Origin: Pseudorasbora parva
Taxonomy: Eukaryota > Chordata > Actinopteri > Cypriniformes > Gobionidae
Length of the DNA stretch: 64,000 bases
NCBI RefSeq assembly: GCF_024679245.1
Contig: NC_090183.1
Coordinates: 20,875,207-20,939,206, forward strand
Direction: 5' to 3'
The position numbers were made by a program, and so were the translations under genes. This document shows, one piece after another, positions 1 to 10,432 of the stretch. How positions within the stretch are numbered: position 1 is the stretch's first letter; the number at the start of each line of letters is the position of its first letter. The notes under the pieces were generated by a model. It made no database searches. It was not told the origin of the DNA and worked only from the letters and a program-made list of their open reading frames with translations.

Positions 1-1255
1 ACTCAGGCAGCGCGGTCACCCTCATGCAGTCGCGTCTGTGTGCCCGTCGAAGCGGCCCGGAAAATTTCCTACCGATCACATGTGTGCACGGAGACACTCG
101 CCAAGTACCGGCCCGGGAGATGGTCATTTCGTCCCCCCAGGGGACCTGGCCGGTGGAAGTAGGCCTGGTGAAGGACCTGCCGGTGGCCGTGCTGCTTGGA
201 AGGGACTGGCCCGGCTTCGAGAAGCTACTGTCTGCCTCTACGCAGCCTGCCAGCCAAAAGGGGAATCGTCGAAGACCGAGGCGGCCGTCTGGACCCCGCC
301 GCCAACCCGCCTTGCTCGTCTCCGACAGTGGGAGAGAAGGTGAGACCCCCTCCCAATCTACTAATCTGTTTTATGATGTGTACCAACAGGCTGCTGGAGG
401 GGGCTCTTTCGCCAAGGAACAGCGGGAGGACGACCGACTCAAGCACTGTTGGGGCCAGGTGCGAGTAGTAGATGGAGAAGACGTCCTCCCCCGGCCTCAC
501 CCTCTCCCACATTTTGTTGTCAAGAATGGCCTGCTGTATTGTGTCGCCCAGCGAAGGGGGGAGGAGAAAAAATTACTAGTTGTACCTCGGGCCAAGACCG
601 AGACAATCCTGGAACTGGCCCATTCCCACCCCATGGCAGGCCACTTCGCGGCAGCCAATACCGCTCAACGCATCCGCGATCGCTTCCATTGGCCGGGCCT
701 GGACGCCGAAGTAAAGCGGTTTTGCCAAGCCTGCCCGACCTGTCAGGCCACGTCGCCCAGGACTCCTCCCCCCAGCCCACTCATCCCGCTGCCGATTATC
801 GAGGTGCCCTTCGAGCGGATTGGAATGGACATCGTGGGGCCGTTGCCTAAGTCTGCCCGAGGGCACGAGCACATCCTGGTCATCGTCGACTATGCCACCC
901 GGTACCCAGAAGCAGTTCCCCTACGGAAGGCCACCGCGAAGTCCATCGCCCAGGAGCTGTTTCTGCTGGCCAGCCGAGTCGGCCTTCCTTCGGAAATCCT
1001 GACTGACCAGGGAACCCCCTTCATGTCCCGGCTAATGGCAAACCTCTGCCGGCTGCTGCGGGTGAAGCAGTTGAGGACCACCGTCTACCATCCCCAAACC
1101 GATGGGCTCGTAGAGAGATTTAACCAGACCCTCAAGCAAATGCTCCGGCGCGTGGCTGCAGAGGACAAGCGGGATTGGGACCTCATGATCCCCTACGTGC
1201 TTTTCGGGATCCGCGAAGTGCCCCAGGCCTCAACTGGCTTCACCCCCTTCGAAAC
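1..1255 (+). pseudogene. Gypsy pol, protease C-terminal part and integrase
   Basis: The frame is open from the first base. It begins with S-G-S-A-V-T-L, the part of the aspartic protease active site (D-S-G) just after the catalytic Asp, and reaches the protease end at LLGRDWP near 220. After a low-conservation linker the integrase starts with an HHCC zinc-binding module (ELAHSHPMAGHF, then CQACPTC, about 610-750). The DDE core follows: GMDIVGPLP, LTDQGTPF and TDGLVERFNQ (about 825-1125). Near 1252 one extra A shifts the frame and the next residues are out of phase until a stop at 1343. The domains are certain; the exact point of the shift is inferred from where homology changes frame. Confidence 0.88.
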
Positions 1256-3174
1256 TCCTGTTTGGCCGTCAACCTCGGGGCCTCTTGGACGTGGCCCGGG
1301 AAGCGTGGGTGCAGCAGCCGGCCCCTCATCGGACCATCGTTGAACATGTCCGGCAAATGAGGGAACGGATCGACCGAGTGATGCCGTTAGTCCGGGAACA
1401 CCTCACCAGGGCCCAACAGGCGCAGCAACGTCTCTACGACCGGGCAGCACAACCACGGGAGTTCCAACCGGGAGACCGCGTCATGGTCCTGGTCCCCAGC
1501 TCCGCCTGCAAATTTCTGGCCTCCTGGCAAGGACCCTACTCGGTGGTGGAGAGGATTGGGCCAGTCACATACCGCCTGAGACAGCCGGGACGACGGCAGG
1601 CAGAGCAACTCTACCACATCAACCTCCTGAAGAAATGGGTGGGGACCCGGGACCAGGTAGCTGCCCTAAGCCTCACCGAGCCCGTGGTTGTGGATGTCAA
1701 CCCCCACCTGTCGGCTGCCCAGAAGACGGAGCTGCAGCACCTGGTCAGTCAGTTCCAGGATGTGTTCTCCTCCCAGCCCGGGCAGACCAACGTGCTTCAA
1801 CACCACATCCGGACGGCCCCCGGGGTCGTCGTTAGGCAACGGCCCTACCGAGTCCCCGAGGCTCGTCGGCAGGCTATTGAGGAAGAGGTCCAACAAATGC
1901 TAAAGTTGGGGGTAATAGAACCATCCCGGAGTCCGTGGTCCAGCCCCATCGTGATGGTCCCAAAACCGGATGGCACCCTCCGCTTTTGTAACGACTTCCG
2001 CCGCCTGAACGAAGTCTCCGAATTCGACGGGTACCCCATGCCTCGAGTGGATGAACTGCTGGACCGCCTGGGGAGGGCCCGGTACATCAGCACGCTGGAC
2101 CTCACCAAGGGTTATTGGCAGGTACCGCTCTCCGAGGCCGCCAAACCGAAGACCGCCTTTTCCACCCCCAGTGGCCATTGGCAGTACCGGACCCTTCCCT
2201 TCGGCCTGCACGGGGCCCCCGCAACGTTCCAGCGGATGATGGACATCCTCCTGCGGCCCCACCAGGCCTACGCGGCGGCCTATCTAGATGACGTCGTGGT
2301 CCACTCCGAGGCATGGGACGAACATCTGGATCGTCTGCGGAGGGTGCTCTCGGAGCTCCGGCGGGCTGGACTTACCGCCAACCCCCGAAAATGCCACCTA
2401 GCCCTCTCTGAGGCCAAGTACCTGGGTTTCCAGGTCGGACGAGGACTGATCCGGCCGCAAGAAAAGAAAGTTGAGGCCATCCACGCTGCCCCAAAACCCC
2501 GGACAAAGACCCAGGTACGAGCCTTCTTGGGGTTGGCGGGTTATTACCGATGTTTTATCCCCAACTTCTCCTCTTTAGCCGCCCCCCTGACAGACCTGAC
2601 CAGGAAGGGGCAGCCGGAGAAAGTATGCTGGACCCCGTCGGCGGAAGAGGCCTTCTCCCAGGTCAAAGCAGCACTTACGTCCTCGCCGGTTCTCCGCGCC
2701 CCGGATTTTAGCTGCCCCTTCCTGCTGCAGACGGATGCCTCCGACACAGGACTGGGAGCGGTCCTCTCCCAAATTCAAGAAGGTGAGGAGCATCCGATAA
2801 TTTACATCAGCAGGAAGCTGTCCCCGGCCGAGAGGAAGTACGCCGCCGTGGAGAAAGAAGCCCTGGCCATCAGGTGGGCAGTCCTGGAGCTCCGGTACTA
2901 CCTCCTAGGCCGCAAGTTCACCCTGGTAACCGACCACGCGCCCCTACAGTGGATGGCCCGGGCCAAGGACACCAACGCCAGGGTGACTCGCTGGTTCCTA
3001 GCACTCCAGGACTTCCACTTTGAAGTTCGCCATCGAGCCGGGGCCGCCAACGCGAACGCCGATGGCCTCTCCTGGATCTGGACAGCTTACGCAGGTCTGT
3101 CAGGGGTCATTCCCCACCCTCCCCGACTTTCACCCCTACTCTCTACATGTCTTCACAGGACCAGAACGACGCTT
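1256..3174 (+). pseudogene. Gypsy pol, integrase C-terminus, reverse transcriptase and RNase H
   Basis: This is the continuation of pol in the +1 frame. It starts with the integrase C-terminal GPY/F-type module (WQGPYSVVERIGPVTYRL, about 1525-1580). The RT region (about 1780-2500) shows SRSPWSSPIVMVPKPDG, CNDFRRLN, LDLTKGYWQVPL and the catalytic YLDD at 2281-2292. The connection and RNase H follow (LLQTDASDTGLGAVLSQ near 2724, then KEALAIRWAVLELRYYL and VTDHAPLQWM). There is no stop before the polypurine tract and the frame runs through the LTR to 3543, so the true end has been lost by a change near 3150. Integrase upstream of RT supports the Gmr1-like placement. Confidence 0.88.
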
Positions 3175-3189
3175 AGGGGGGGGGGGGAA
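3175..3189 (+). other. Polypurine tract of the Gypsy element
   Basis: One A, twelve consecutive G and two A sit immediately before the first TG of the LTR. This is the expected position and composition of the plus-strand DNA primer. Confidence 0.8.
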
Positions 3190-3606
3190 TGTGACGAGCA
3201 CTCCCAGAGGAATCAGCGTCGCCCTGGCAACCAACGGAGAACACCTGCACGTCCTCGTCACCGGCTGATCGGTCACAGCTGCTCCCCATCAGCCCGCATG
3301 CTCTTAAGGAGCACACGTTGCACTGAGAAGGGGCGCTTGAAGCAAATGCAACGCTGTGCTAATCTCTCTCTCATCTCTTCACAGAAAGCAGCGAGTGACC
3401 GACAGCCCAACCACTTTGGAGCACGTCTGGGCACCCACTTTCACTTCCCCCAGAAGCGGAGAGCACGACGAGCACACCGGAAGCACAGGCCACCTGAACC
3501 CGGAGCAGCACACTTTCACCAGGCACCTCACCCTCCTCAATAAAACCACCCTCCGGGGCTTTGATTTTCACATACCTCTTGTCGAGTGATTCTTCACCCC
3601 GTGACA
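3190..3606 (+). repeat. 3' LTR of the Gmr1-like element
   Basis: The LTR starts TGTGACG directly after the polypurine tract and ends CCGTGACA, giving the TG...CA ends and a nearly perfect short inverted repeat with one mismatch. Length is 417 bp. AATAAA at 3539-3544 lies about 60 bp before the end. The 5' LTR is outside the window, so identity between the two LTRs cannot be measured. Confidence 0.82.
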
Positions 3607-3726
3607 ATATATACACCATGGTCTGTTTTAATACTCGATTCTGATTGGAAGGTGTGCAGTAAAACCGTTTAATGCACAGGTAGTTCCAGTCAGTTTGATT
3701 ACTAATAAACTGCCTTGCCTTGTCTA
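3607..3726. other. Intergenic, nothing recognised
   Basis: Short AT-rich stretch between the LTR and the next TIR element. No open frame, repeat or structured RNA seen. Confidence 0.6.
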
Positions 3727-4260
3727 CAGATGTACTAATTTGCCAACAGATCTAAACATTGGGTACAGCGTTTTTAAAACATTCAGAGATTCAGTCAGTC
3801 ATTAATTCAAGGTCCACTCAACTGTCAACTTTCGGATGAGATACATTTGATTATTCATTAATAAAACATACCTGGTGATCAACAAAAATTTATTGGGAAC
3901 ATCTGGGTGTGTGTTGAGCTGTTGTAAAACTATTTTTGGTGAAACCATGTCAAGTTTAGGATTAGAGAATAGTTTCATTAGATAGCTAACACGGCAAGCA
4001 GCAGCAAATAACTTGTTAGCTGTCTTAAGATATGGATACATGGTTTATTGTAGGAATTACACAGCCATGTAGGCTATTTAATTCAAGTCATTAATCTCAA
4101 GTAACGGATAATGTATAGCGAGGCAGTTGTTATAGCAAATATTAACCCCTTCAGGCTGATTCAAGACCCCCTCCATGACTGACTGAATCTCTGAATGTTT
4201 TAAAAACGCTGCACCCAATGTTTAGATCTGTTGTGGTATTTATTCAAATTACCACATCTG
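3727..4260. mobile_element. MITE with about 80-bp terminal inverted repeats, TA flanks
   Basis: The stretch 3727-3806 is found again in reverse complement at 4177-4260. About 58 bp around the shared AACATTGGGT are nearly identical; the outer part has a small indel. The outermost bases are CAGATGT and ACATCTG, flanked on both sides by TA (3725-3726 and 4261-4262), which fits a TA target duplication as in Tc1/mariner-type MITEs. No transposase frame lies inside the 534 bp. The boundaries are read from the repeat; the superfamily is inferred from TA alone. Confidence 0.72.
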
Positions 4261-4629
4261 TAATTAGATTATACACCGTTTGTCCATTTTAACAAAAAAA
4301 AAAAAAAAAAAAAAACACCTTGTAATACATTTTTTTGTTTGTCTTGATATAAGTAATAAATTCAGTAATTTTCATGGTGATATCTAAAGTTTAAACGTTT
4401 TACCCTATTCATGTGAGAAAAATAATGAATAGGCATATGAATAGGATATATTTGGGTCTTTTTCAGAAATTTCCCCTAATGGGACTCTTCTGGGCTTTTT
4501 TTTTTCTTACTCAGGACATTTTGAGGATACAAAATCAGTTGAGTTTGATTCTGTTGCAAATTGTTCACCCTTTTTTCCTAAAACGCCTGGACTAGTAGGC
4601 TATGTGCTTTCTTCAATAAAAATTAATAC

Positions 4630-4715
4630 AGTTATGATGAAGCTAACTAGTTACTAGCAACCTAGTTATAATGAAGCTAACTAGTTACTAGCTAGCTAGT
4701 TATTAGTGAGCTAAC
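4630..4715. repeat. 34-bp tandem repeat, about 2.5 copies
   Basis: Two nearly identical 34-bp units (4630-4663, 4664-4697) start AGTTATRATGAAGCTAAC, with a partial third. The rest of 4263-4908 is AT-rich with a run of more than 20 A near 4294-4315 and no coding signal. Confidence 0.7.
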
Positions 4716-4908
4716 ATTATAAACATGTTTCTATTTAATAAGAAAGTCATTCGAACCTCAAAGTGTTAACCTGTCACCTCTGACCTTTAACAGCTGTCAC
4801 AGCTCCAGGTGTAGATGGGATTTGGAACTGATTTGCTATAAGCTACTCCTGACTGGTCGAAATCTCATGCTACTTAGGACAAATGTAATGTACAGAAGTA
4901 GCTGCACT

Positions 4909-5613
4909 CAGGGCCGTACCCACCATTGAGGTCCCCGTGGTCCGGACCTCGGTAAGTTAATTCTCCGAGGTGTAGGCTAGGCTACATAATAGAAGTTGCA
5001 AAATAATAGCCTATTAAGGCGGCGTGTACAAACAGGTGTTCTCACCTCGCCCGGCGTATGTTTTCAATTGTTTCCAATGGATGCGCCGCATTTTTCAATA
5101 GCGCCAACAGCTGGCAGGTTTTGTCCATTTTTACGCGTTTAGCGCCCACAATTCAACTTTGGGTAAACATCAATGTCCAATCACAGTGGAGAAGAGTTGG
5201 GACAAATGCCACAAGCACCAACCGGCGCTTCGAACAACGACTGATGTTTAACATCACAACACCGCGAGAGCGCTTAATAATCAGGGATGCAAACTAATAA
5301 CGTTTTCTTTACCTGGTTTTCTAGGAAGCCTTCAGTAATTTACATTTACAACTTTGTTTTTACCGAACAGACAAAAATGAAAAGACTGCTTCAAACAAAG
5401 CTCAGCTTTGATAAGAGAAAAGATACAGGGCAAAAGAAGGAGACTGGGGGAAAAAGAAAAAGAGATGATGATGGCGATGAGACAGAAAGAGCAGGTAGCC
5501 CACTGTGCTCAGAATAGAAAATGCATATGTAAAGGAGGGAAATGTTTTTTTTTCAAACCCTCCAAAGTTCATATTTGGACCTCTGTATTTAGAAAATCCT
5601 GGGTACGGCCCTG
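4909..5613. mobile_element. hAT-like non-autonomous transposon (705 bp)
   Basis: The ends are CAGGGCCGTACCCA (4909-4922) and its exact reverse complement (5600-5613). Flanking octamers GCTGCACT (4901-4908) and GCTGCCTT (5614-5621) agree at six of eight positions, consistent with an aged 8-bp hAT target duplication. Inside, an ATG at 5377 opens a 46-codon frame starting MKRLLQTKLSFDKRK, rich in Lys, Arg, Asp and Glu. It resembles the N-terminus of some hAT/ZMYM-type transposases, but the DDE and dimerisation regions are absent. This is probably an internal deletion derivative. Confidence 0.68.
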
Positions 5614-6042
5614 GCTGCCTTGCCTAAATACTAAATTAAAGTTTTTGAAGGAAAATATAATTAAAAAGTCACTCTGATGACATCATTTTTATGTGAAATG
5701 TGCATTTTACCCCCAGCTTTCATAGTATGGGGCAATATTTAGTTTTTTTTAAACCTGAAACCAATTTTATTGGATTCCCTGACCCCAAAAATGTACACTT
5801 TGACACCAAATTTGTCATTATAGCGATAACAGAAGCAAAGATATGAGCTTTAGAGTATTTTCGGCACATTGGCGGGCATTTTTTGAAAAAACCTGTTTAT
5901 TTCTGATAAAAAGTGTGATCTCACTTGTGTCTTAGGATAAATGTATTTGTATGACCCTAAGGTACTTCCAATACCAAAGGGGACCTTTGCATCATGACTT
6001 GAAGTCAAAGGCCTATTTTTTGGGCTTAACCTCCCTACTATA
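5614..6042. other. Intergenic, nothing recognised
   Basis: AT-rich sequence with no credible coding frame, repeat unit or structured RNA visible. Confidence 0.55.
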
Positions 6043-6275
6043 GACGGTTTCAACGGCAACAACATAAACAAACCCTACTGCGCATGCGTGCTTTTGTGGC
6101 CCAAACTTCCGGTAGACATCAATAACACCAGAGGATGCTTTATCTTTCTTATGCATTAGCATCTTTAATTTTAATTGTGCACCATTATCTTAATGTGTAT
6201 ATATATTTTTTCAGCATGTTTATTATAAATAATCTCCCATTTATGTCTTTAATATAGTGTGGGAAAACGCCCCAC

Positions 6276-8344
6276 TTAAAGGGTAGGTCACCCAAAACTA
6301 AAAATCCTGTCATTCATTACTCACCGTCACGTTGATCCCAGAGTTTCCGCTAGAAAAAAAGGGTGGGACAGGTGGGACATGTCCCCACCACTTTTTTAAA
6401 ACATCTTGCTTCACGGATTAACCTAACTAATACAAACAAAACATCTCTGGTTAACTAGAAGAGTATCATTTCATTCGTTTGTTAAATAAGAGGCGATCGC
6501 TCGTTGCCGCTGTTATCAGTGCTGCAGATTTCTCTCGCAGCTCATGCAGTCACACAGACGAGCGCTTTAATCTAACGCTTAACGCCGTTGCAGAGACTTT
6601 CTGTTTGTTCCGGTCAGATCGCGAAACAAAATGCACAAAAACTGTTCCTGCTCTTGATGTACAACCACTGATGGTATTCGGTTTTGATGAGAGAAAAAAT
6701 AGGCTACGAGGGCATATTAGAAACGAGAACTTCTGACAAGTTTAACAGACTAGACCAGTGATCAAGCAAAGTGTGCAAATCTATTTGCCTTTATTCACGT
6801 GAAAAATCTTGGCACAACACTATTGTGTTTAGATGCAATAATTAAACGCAATTAATAAATTTAATTATAAACTCAGTATGTCTCATTTAGTTGGTAACAT
6901 TTAAATTGGCCACCGTGTGAAATGACAAAATCATATAATAGAATATAACGGTTAGTATACTGATAACTGTAAGCAGATAAGCACTACAAGATGTTTTTGA
7001 AATCATTAGAGAAAACGACAAAATTACTTATTCACAAAACTACGTGTGTGAATAAGTGCTACCTGTTTAAAATGTGCTTGCACCCGATCATATTCAGTAG
7101 AAGGTAAAAAAAAAACAATCCCTTAAACTTTAACATCCCGCTCATGCCCATCGCCGTAATCATCTGTATCCAGCTGGTTGTTTAATGTGAGTTCTGAACA
7201 CTGCACCATGTGCTTATTTAAATCTTTTCGTTTCTACACATATTAGGCTATTCCTCATGTCTGTGAGGCAAGCCGAGTTTCAGTTTATTTGAGACGCGCT
7301 TCAGTTCATGAGCAATGAAAGCGATGGCTTCCGCGACCTAGTCTACTTATTTCTTATTTATTAAATACATGCAATTAACCGAAGAAACCTTTATTAAAAT
7401 TAAGAGACTATTTGTACAAAACGAAAGAAAGGCTTTTTACAAAACAAAACTTAATCTAAATATAACCACCAAAATCATTTCTGACCCACTTGCATCTTTG
7501 CACTTATAGCCTAATCAGATGAAATCTAAAAACAATATTTAAACATAAATATGAAGAAAAAAAACATTGTTTAATGGCTACAACAAGTATAGTAAGCTAC
7601 AGATTTATGTCATGTCTGAGCTGGATTTGAACGAACATCATTTTACCGGTGGGTTCATGAGCGCGCGCCTGCGGATTATTGAGCTGATCACACCGGCTCT
7701 GCTCCGCTAATTAGTCATTACAGGCTCGTTCTCGTTACACGGGCAGGGCCGGTCTCTTGGGTGCATGGGCTCGGGTAGGGTTGGGCTTTATTTTTTTGAG
7801 CCGATCTACGCTCTAGTTCTGGCGAAAAATGTAGTGCTGTGCCTGTGCCGGCCTGTTGTCATAAATTGTTCTCGTGATGGAGCGGTAGTGGAGCTCTCTC
7901 GGAGCGAGTAAAAACCACAACGCTCCGACTTTTAAAAAAATCGCTCCTCACTCCATTCAAAATCTTGCCGCTCCACTCCTCACTCCACTCCGCTCACATA
8001 GGCCTACTCTGCTTCGCAGGCTGTGGAGAATTGCAATCCTCCATAGCCACGGAGCGCTGTCATGACAGCAAGGGCATCACGTCGCAGGCTTACGGTATCG
8101 ATAAGAGGCAGTTTTAATCTGACAATTTGACCGAAAATATTTCATTTTGTCGGACATTTAATATTTTTCCCGGCCAATGTCCAGTAATTACCGGACAACG
8201 GAAACCCTGGACTTGATCCCTAACCCGTAAGTAGCCTATCTTAAATTGTGTTCCGACAATGAACGAAGGTTTTACGGGTTTGGAACAACATAAGGGTGAG
8301 TAATAATGACAGAATTAACATGTTTGTGTGACCTAACCCTTTAA
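6276..8344. mobile_element. TTAA-flanked MITE, middle level of the nest
   Basis: Left end TTAAAGGGTAGGTCACCCAA and right end (reverse complement) TTAAAGGGTTAGGTCACACAA are homologous, followed on both arms by a shared CTGTCATT...TTACTCACC block. This is a very common fish repeat end. TTAA occurs at both boundaries (6276-6279, 8341-8344), suggesting piggyBac-type target choice. It is split by a hAT-like element at 6339-8209. Confidence 0.68.
6339..8209. mobile_element. hAT-like element, innermost level of the nest
   Basis: The ends are CAGAGTTTCCG (6339) and CGGAAACCCTG (8209), inverted copies with one mismatch and of the fish hAT type. Near-duplicate octamers GTTGATCC (6331-6338) and CTTGATCC (8212-8219) flank it, the right one offset by two bases. 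The 1.87-kb interior holds GC-poor non-coding DNA, a low-complexity CACTCC/GGAGCG region at 7870-8070, and no transposase frame longer than about 85 codons. Confidence 0.6.
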
Positions 8345-8664
8345 GGACCATATGCCATTTTCTGTACAGTAGTCTATATAAATGTGTGCGCACTCGCCTT
8401 TCAATTATGCAATGCGTCGGAATAACATGTTTCTTTGTTTCATAATATAAGATTAATGTTGGGAATCTTGTGTCATGTGCTGTCTGCTTGATTTTTAATA
8501 TTTATATCATGTTAACCAAGAATAGTACGTCAAAATGTATTTCTACTGAGTAGTGCGCCATACTATCCATTAGCCAGACCGATAAACAGACACAGACCGG
8601 AAGTTAACTTCGGGCCAGGCGCGTAACCGTAGCAACGCGCGTGCGTTCGATGAAACCGTCTATA

Positions 8665-8820
8665 CAGTTCGAAATTAATCCGCCAGTATAAATACTGGTA
8701 ACCATACTAACACAGTTACGCTTGCAAACAGAGTGACAGTGGCAGACTGCAGTATCAGCCACAGATATGTCTATACGTATAACGTTACATATCTATGGCA
8801 ACATTAAGTGACATGAGACA
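8665..8820. other. Intergenic, small palindrome only
   Basis: A short perfect inverted repeat (CCAGTATAAATACTGG near 8681) is the only structure seen. No gene. Confidence 0.5.
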
Positions 8821-9155
8821 TTTTTTTTTTTATTATTATTAAGAGAACTTATGAATTACAACATTGAATCCAACATACAACAAAAAAGTTTCGCAGGACA
8901 GTAGCCACATGTTTTCAACAAGGTTAACATGAAAAACAAAAAACTAAACTAAAAAAAAAAGTAAAAGTAAAAGATTTAATAAAAAATTTAAAAATAAACA
9001 AATGATAAAAATAATAAAGACAAGTATTTCTTCCTTTTTCTTACTGACAAATTCAATATTCATATAAATTGTTGAGCATAGTGGGGACATTAGATTATAA
9101 AGAATTCATCCATAAAGTTTAACAAAGTGTCATTCTTTTTGTTTTTAATTAATTG

Positions 9156-10037
9156 TTAAGCTTTGTTCAGCGATTCCATCTCTTTTAAAAATAAACTACA
9201 TTTAGGGATGCATTTGGCAAATTTTTGTTTATGAATATAGTATTTACCATGCAAGATGTAGAAGTTCACCACAAGTTCAATCATTTTGCTTTTGTTTGAG
9301 AAAGAGCATATAAAGTATTTTAGAGATAATTTATAATTCACATTTCTTGGGGCAAAAAGAAAAGAGCTCACATCAGACCAAAATTTTAAAGATAAATCAC
9401 AGTTGTAAAACAAATGAGCCAGGTCTTCCTCGTGTACAGTACAAAAAGAGCATTTGCTGTCGATGTCCATGAATTTTGATAATGAAACTTTACATGGGTA
9501 GATTTTATGAAGTATTTTAAAATGTAGGCCTACCTCTTTAACCTTATTCAGCATACAAAATTTATACGGATTTAGCCTTGCCTCTTTCCAATTAATATCG
9601 GCGATTTGTGCATTCCAAAAAAATTTCCCTCTAGGAGAGATTTTATGGTTAGATTGAAAAATTAATCTGATATGTTTGTTATTACAGGAATGAGAAAATA
9701 GTTTGGTACCATCAACTATTAACTCGAGAAGTTTCCTTTCGTTACTTCCAAAAGTAAGGTGACTTTTCATTAAATGTTTCAACCCATTTGGAATAGCTTT
9801 CACAACTTGCTGAAACTGTTTAAATGGAATGGGGAAATTGTAGGTAAACATAAAATCTTCATAAGACAAAACATTTCCATTTTCATCAAACAAATCCATC
9901 ACAAAGTATATATTTTTTTCAAACCATTTGTGTATAAATAAGGACTTATTTCTAGAGGTAATTAGACAATTGTTCCAGAGAAGCATTTTGTGTGGAGAAA
10001 AATTGTGGTGGTAACCAATTTTCCAAGCTAATAACAC
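9156..10037 (-). pseudogene. L1-type ORF2 C-terminal fragment
   Basis: The 293-codon frame shows features of fish L1 ORF2 C-termini: a W-N-N start, then DLFDENGNVLSYEDF, AIPNGL, and a zinc-finger-like block with KILHKIYPCKVSLSKF, CSFCTVHEEDLAHLFYNC and LKFWSDV. Endonuclease and RT are missing. The first residues come from the duplicated 173-bp segment, so the visible Met is an accident of truncation and not a real start. The protein differs strongly from the ORF2 C-termini of the Kibi-like elements to its right. Confidence 0.78.
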
Positions 10038-10249
10038 TTGCTGATGGAATCTGGATAGTTTAATTTGTAGTTTTCCAGGCAGATATTTTTTTCAAACCAT
10101 TTGTGTATAAATAAGGATTTATTTCTAGAGGTAATTAGACAATTGTTCCAGAGAAGCATTTTGTGTGGAGAAAAATTGTGGTGGTAACCAATTTTCCAAG
10201 CTAATAACACTTGCTGATGAAATCTGGATAGTTTAATTTGTAGTTTTCC

Positions 10250-10253
<4 letters not shown>
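9908..10253. repeat. 173-bp tandem duplication inside the L1 fragment
   Basis: The segment 9908-10080 recurs at 10081-10253 with very few changes (for example GGACTT against GGATTT). Copy 1 continues into the second copy at CCAGGCAGATAT; copy 2 continues at CCAGGCAGAGAG into the microsatellite. Confidence 0.9.

Positions 10254-10326
<73 letters not shown>
10254..10326. repeat. (GA)n microsatellite 1
   Basis: 73 bp of uninterrupted AG/GA. It is the 3' flank of K1, reading (TC)n on the strand of the LINE. Confidence 0.98.
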
Positions 10327-10329
<3 letters not shown>

Positions 10330-10432
10330 AGATTTAACAACACTTTTATTTACTACACAACCTCATCAAATACAAAAGACATCATCACATAAAAAACAGA
10401 AATACATAATTCACATCTTAGGCATATTTAAA

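Larger units (their letters stand above)
1..3606 (+). mobile_element. Gmr1-like Ty3/Gypsy LTR retrotransposon (5' part outside window)
   Basis: Pol domains appear in the order protease, integrase, reverse transcriptase, RNase H, followed by a purine tract and a 3' LTR. Integrase ahead of RT is the copia-like order known among Ty3/Gypsy elements for the deuterostome Gmr1 group; ordinary Gypsy elements have integrase last. Gag, the start of protease and the 5' LTR lie left of the window. The copy is inactive: pol has a one-base frame break near 1252, and the frame downstream of RNase H runs without a stop into the LTR. The target duplication cannot be checked because the 5' end is missing. Confidence 0.88.
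6043..8660. mobile_element. Outer TIR element of a three-level nest
   Basis: The left end GACGGTTTCAACGGC and the right end ATGAAACCGTC are inverted copies. A second matching block (CTTCCGGT near 6105 and ACCGGAAG near 8596) supports a degenerate TIR of about 70 bp. Both sides are flanked by TATA (6039-6042 and 8661-8664). No transposase is seen. Most of its length is two later insertions, annotated separately. Confidence 0.6.
8821..10253 (-). mobile_element. 5'-truncated L1-type LINE
   Basis: On the minus strand the element ends in ATAATAATA followed by a run of A (8821-8840), a LINE-type tail. Only the C-terminal quarter of ORF2 remains. The 5' side does not meet unique DNA. It runs into a 173-bp tandem duplication and then straight into the (GA)n tract that begins at 10254. 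Confidence 0.78.
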
